Shown: positions 63,161 through 64,000 of the stretch, one piece after another
Layout of the letters: every line of letters begins with the position of its first letter
How positions within the stretch are numbered: position 1 is the stretch's first letter
Assembly (NCBI GenBank): GCA_002746535.1
Contig: NVWA01000020.1
Span: 1 to 64,000 of the forward strand
Direction of reading: 5' to 3'
DNA from: Planctomycetota bacterium
Lineage (GTDB): Bacteria; Planctomycetota; GCA-2746535
DNA: 64,000 nucleotides
Notes under the pieces: generated by a model
Database searches by the model: none
The model's input: the letters and a program-made list of their open reading frames with translations, nothing else
Told to the model about the DNA's origin: nothing
Position numbers and translations under genes: made by a program

Positions 63161-64000
63161 CTAATTGGTAAGAGATCTGCCAAAAGTAATTTGTAGAAAA
63201 ACTCCAAACTCATCCTGATCAAGACTGTTACCTACGCCATAATAACTATTCAAACGAATCTTTGTATAGCGGCAAGCGGCATAAGAAATTGAAAAACGAA
63301 TTATTGTATTTACTTCTGTGGAAATAGAATTTTCCTGCGATGCATGAATTTTATGAACAAGCTCATAACCCATTGACCAACGATCAGCAATAAAGAATTC
63401 TACGTTTTGTAAAAACTGATAAACAATTACATCATCATTAGAGTCTTCGGTATTTCCTAAATCACTTCCAATTGAGATCTGATTGACAATTTTCATGAAT
63501 TCCTTTTTCTTGTACAAGTACTCACTGCCAATCCTAAAAAAAGAGTTCAACTCTGAAGAAATATTTTTACTGCCACAAGTTTTTTGAATGGACCCTCCCA
63601 ATGCAAATAGACCCCACTCTTGTTGATGAAAAGCTGCCCTGCCAAATCTACTGGTAACGAGCCAACCACCGTAATAATCAAAAGTATCTCCCATACCTGC
63701 TGAAACTGATATCTCAAAATCGTAGTGATTATTAACGGGCATAGAAAAGAAAATGCCCTTATCTCTACTAAAGCCCAAATCTAAATTTGAAAGAGAAGGT
63801 AAAAAAGAAAAACTAGAATCCAACGTTGGGTTATGACCATAGGGAATCGATTTATGGCCTATGACTATCTCCGTTCGATCCCACTTAGTATCAATTTTCA
63901 TCCAAGAATCTAATAGTTTAAAATTAAACTCCAAATCATTTGAATCTTGATCACTGGATTCATCAACAATGGCAAACTTTAATTGAAAACTTTTAGGCTC
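63161..64000 (-). CDS. Probable outer-membrane beta-barrel or surface protein (N-terminus off the window)
   Basis: 279 residues in an open frame that continues to the right edge (position 64000 is a codon boundary), so an internal 'start' at 63934 is not real. Alternating hydrophobic/polar strands with aromatic ends are typical of barrels: EISVSAGMGDTFDYYGGWLV, AFHQQEWGLFALGGSIQK, FLQNVEFFIADRWSMGYELV, FSISYAACRYTKIRLNSYYG and a terminal FGVFLQITFGRSL. Family not recognised. It is convergent with the heparinase-like gene. Confidence 0.6.
   Translation of the reverse strand, partial: EPKSFQLKFAIVDESSDQDSNDLEFNFKLLDSWMKIDTKWDRTEIVIGHKSIPYGHNPTLDSSFSFLPSLSNLDLGFSRDKGIFFSMPVNNHYDFEISVSAGMGDTFDYYGGWLVTSRFGRAAFHQQEWGLFALGGSIQKTCGSKNISSELNSFFRIGSEYLYKKKEFMKIVNQISIGSDLGNTEDSNDDVIVYQFLQNVEFFIADRWSMGYELVHKIHASQENSISTEVNTIIRFSISYAACRYTKIRLNSYYGVGNSLDQDEFGVFLQITFGRSLTN

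Noticed and set aside
63161-63934. A complete 257-residue protein starting at 63934
   Set aside because: The codon at 63934 is a TTG inside a frame that stays open to the window edge, so the gene is partial.
1-64000. CRISPR array, prophage or IS element
   Set aside because: No regularly spaced direct repeats of 20-40 bp, and no integrase, transposase, capsid or terminase-like frame was found.

Overview
The window is AT-rich and gene-dense. It most resembles a Gram-negative member of the PVC superphylum, probably a Lentisphaerota-like marine polysaccharide degrader. The grounds are content, not phylogeny: a one-gene type II pseudopilin of the kind multiplied in Lentisphaerae and Planctomycetes, GntR-LacI (AraR-type) chimeric regulators, secreted beta-propellers, PL8 and CE7 carbohydrate enzymes, lipoproteins, and an ExbB/ExbD/TonB operon that implies an outer membrane. 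No phage, plasmid or CRISPR module was seen.

Left part (1-21.5 kb). A GntR-LacI regulator runs off the left edge and diverges from a decayed GH92 mannosidase remnant. A coherent carbohydrate locus follows. On the minus strand from about 16.6 kb down to 2.8 kb are a pseudopilin, a FlgD/NHL-propeller protein, two Kelch-like proteins, a second FlgD/NHL protein, a transglutaminase-fold protein, a third Kelch-like protein, a 2-hydroxyacid dehydrogenase and a sugar isomerase/epimerase-like TIM barrel. Divergent from it are a second GntR-LacI regulator, a PL8-type polysaccharide lyase with its Asn/His/Tyr residues in place, and a CE7 esterase. A 14-bp perfect inverted repeat flanks the regulator's promoter region and is a good operator candidate. 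I infer that the locus captures and degrades an acetylated, uronate-containing glycan, with the dehydrogenase and isomerase acting downstream.

Middle part (21.5-41.3 kb). This holds a MORN-repeat lipoprotein, a small unknown ORF, a DUF2130 coiled-coil/nuclease-like protein, tRNA-Ser(GCU), a histidine kinase/NtrC-type regulator pair (with a GAFTGA motif changed to GSFTNA), a parvulin, a discoidin-like secreted protein, a large secreted transglutaminase-like protein, a 1,274-residue membrane-anchored protein with carboxypeptidase-regulatory-like domains, an SF2 helicase carrying two membrane segments, and a GH42-like TIM-barrel protein. Short dispersed repeats, including a REP-like doublet with 34-bp inverted arms, sit in the gaps.

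Right part (41.3-64 kb). A giant lipoprotein (about 2,660 residues) ends in seven tandem domains joined by proline-rich linkers, two of them almost identical. Next is a tightly overlapping six-gene operon, DUF3450-ExbB-ExbB-ExbD-TonB-TPR. On the plus strand follow a tricorn-like protease, a DUF2314-like small protein, an M28 peptidase, an acyltransferase-like protein and a heparinase-like toroid protein. A probable outer-membrane protein runs off the right edge.
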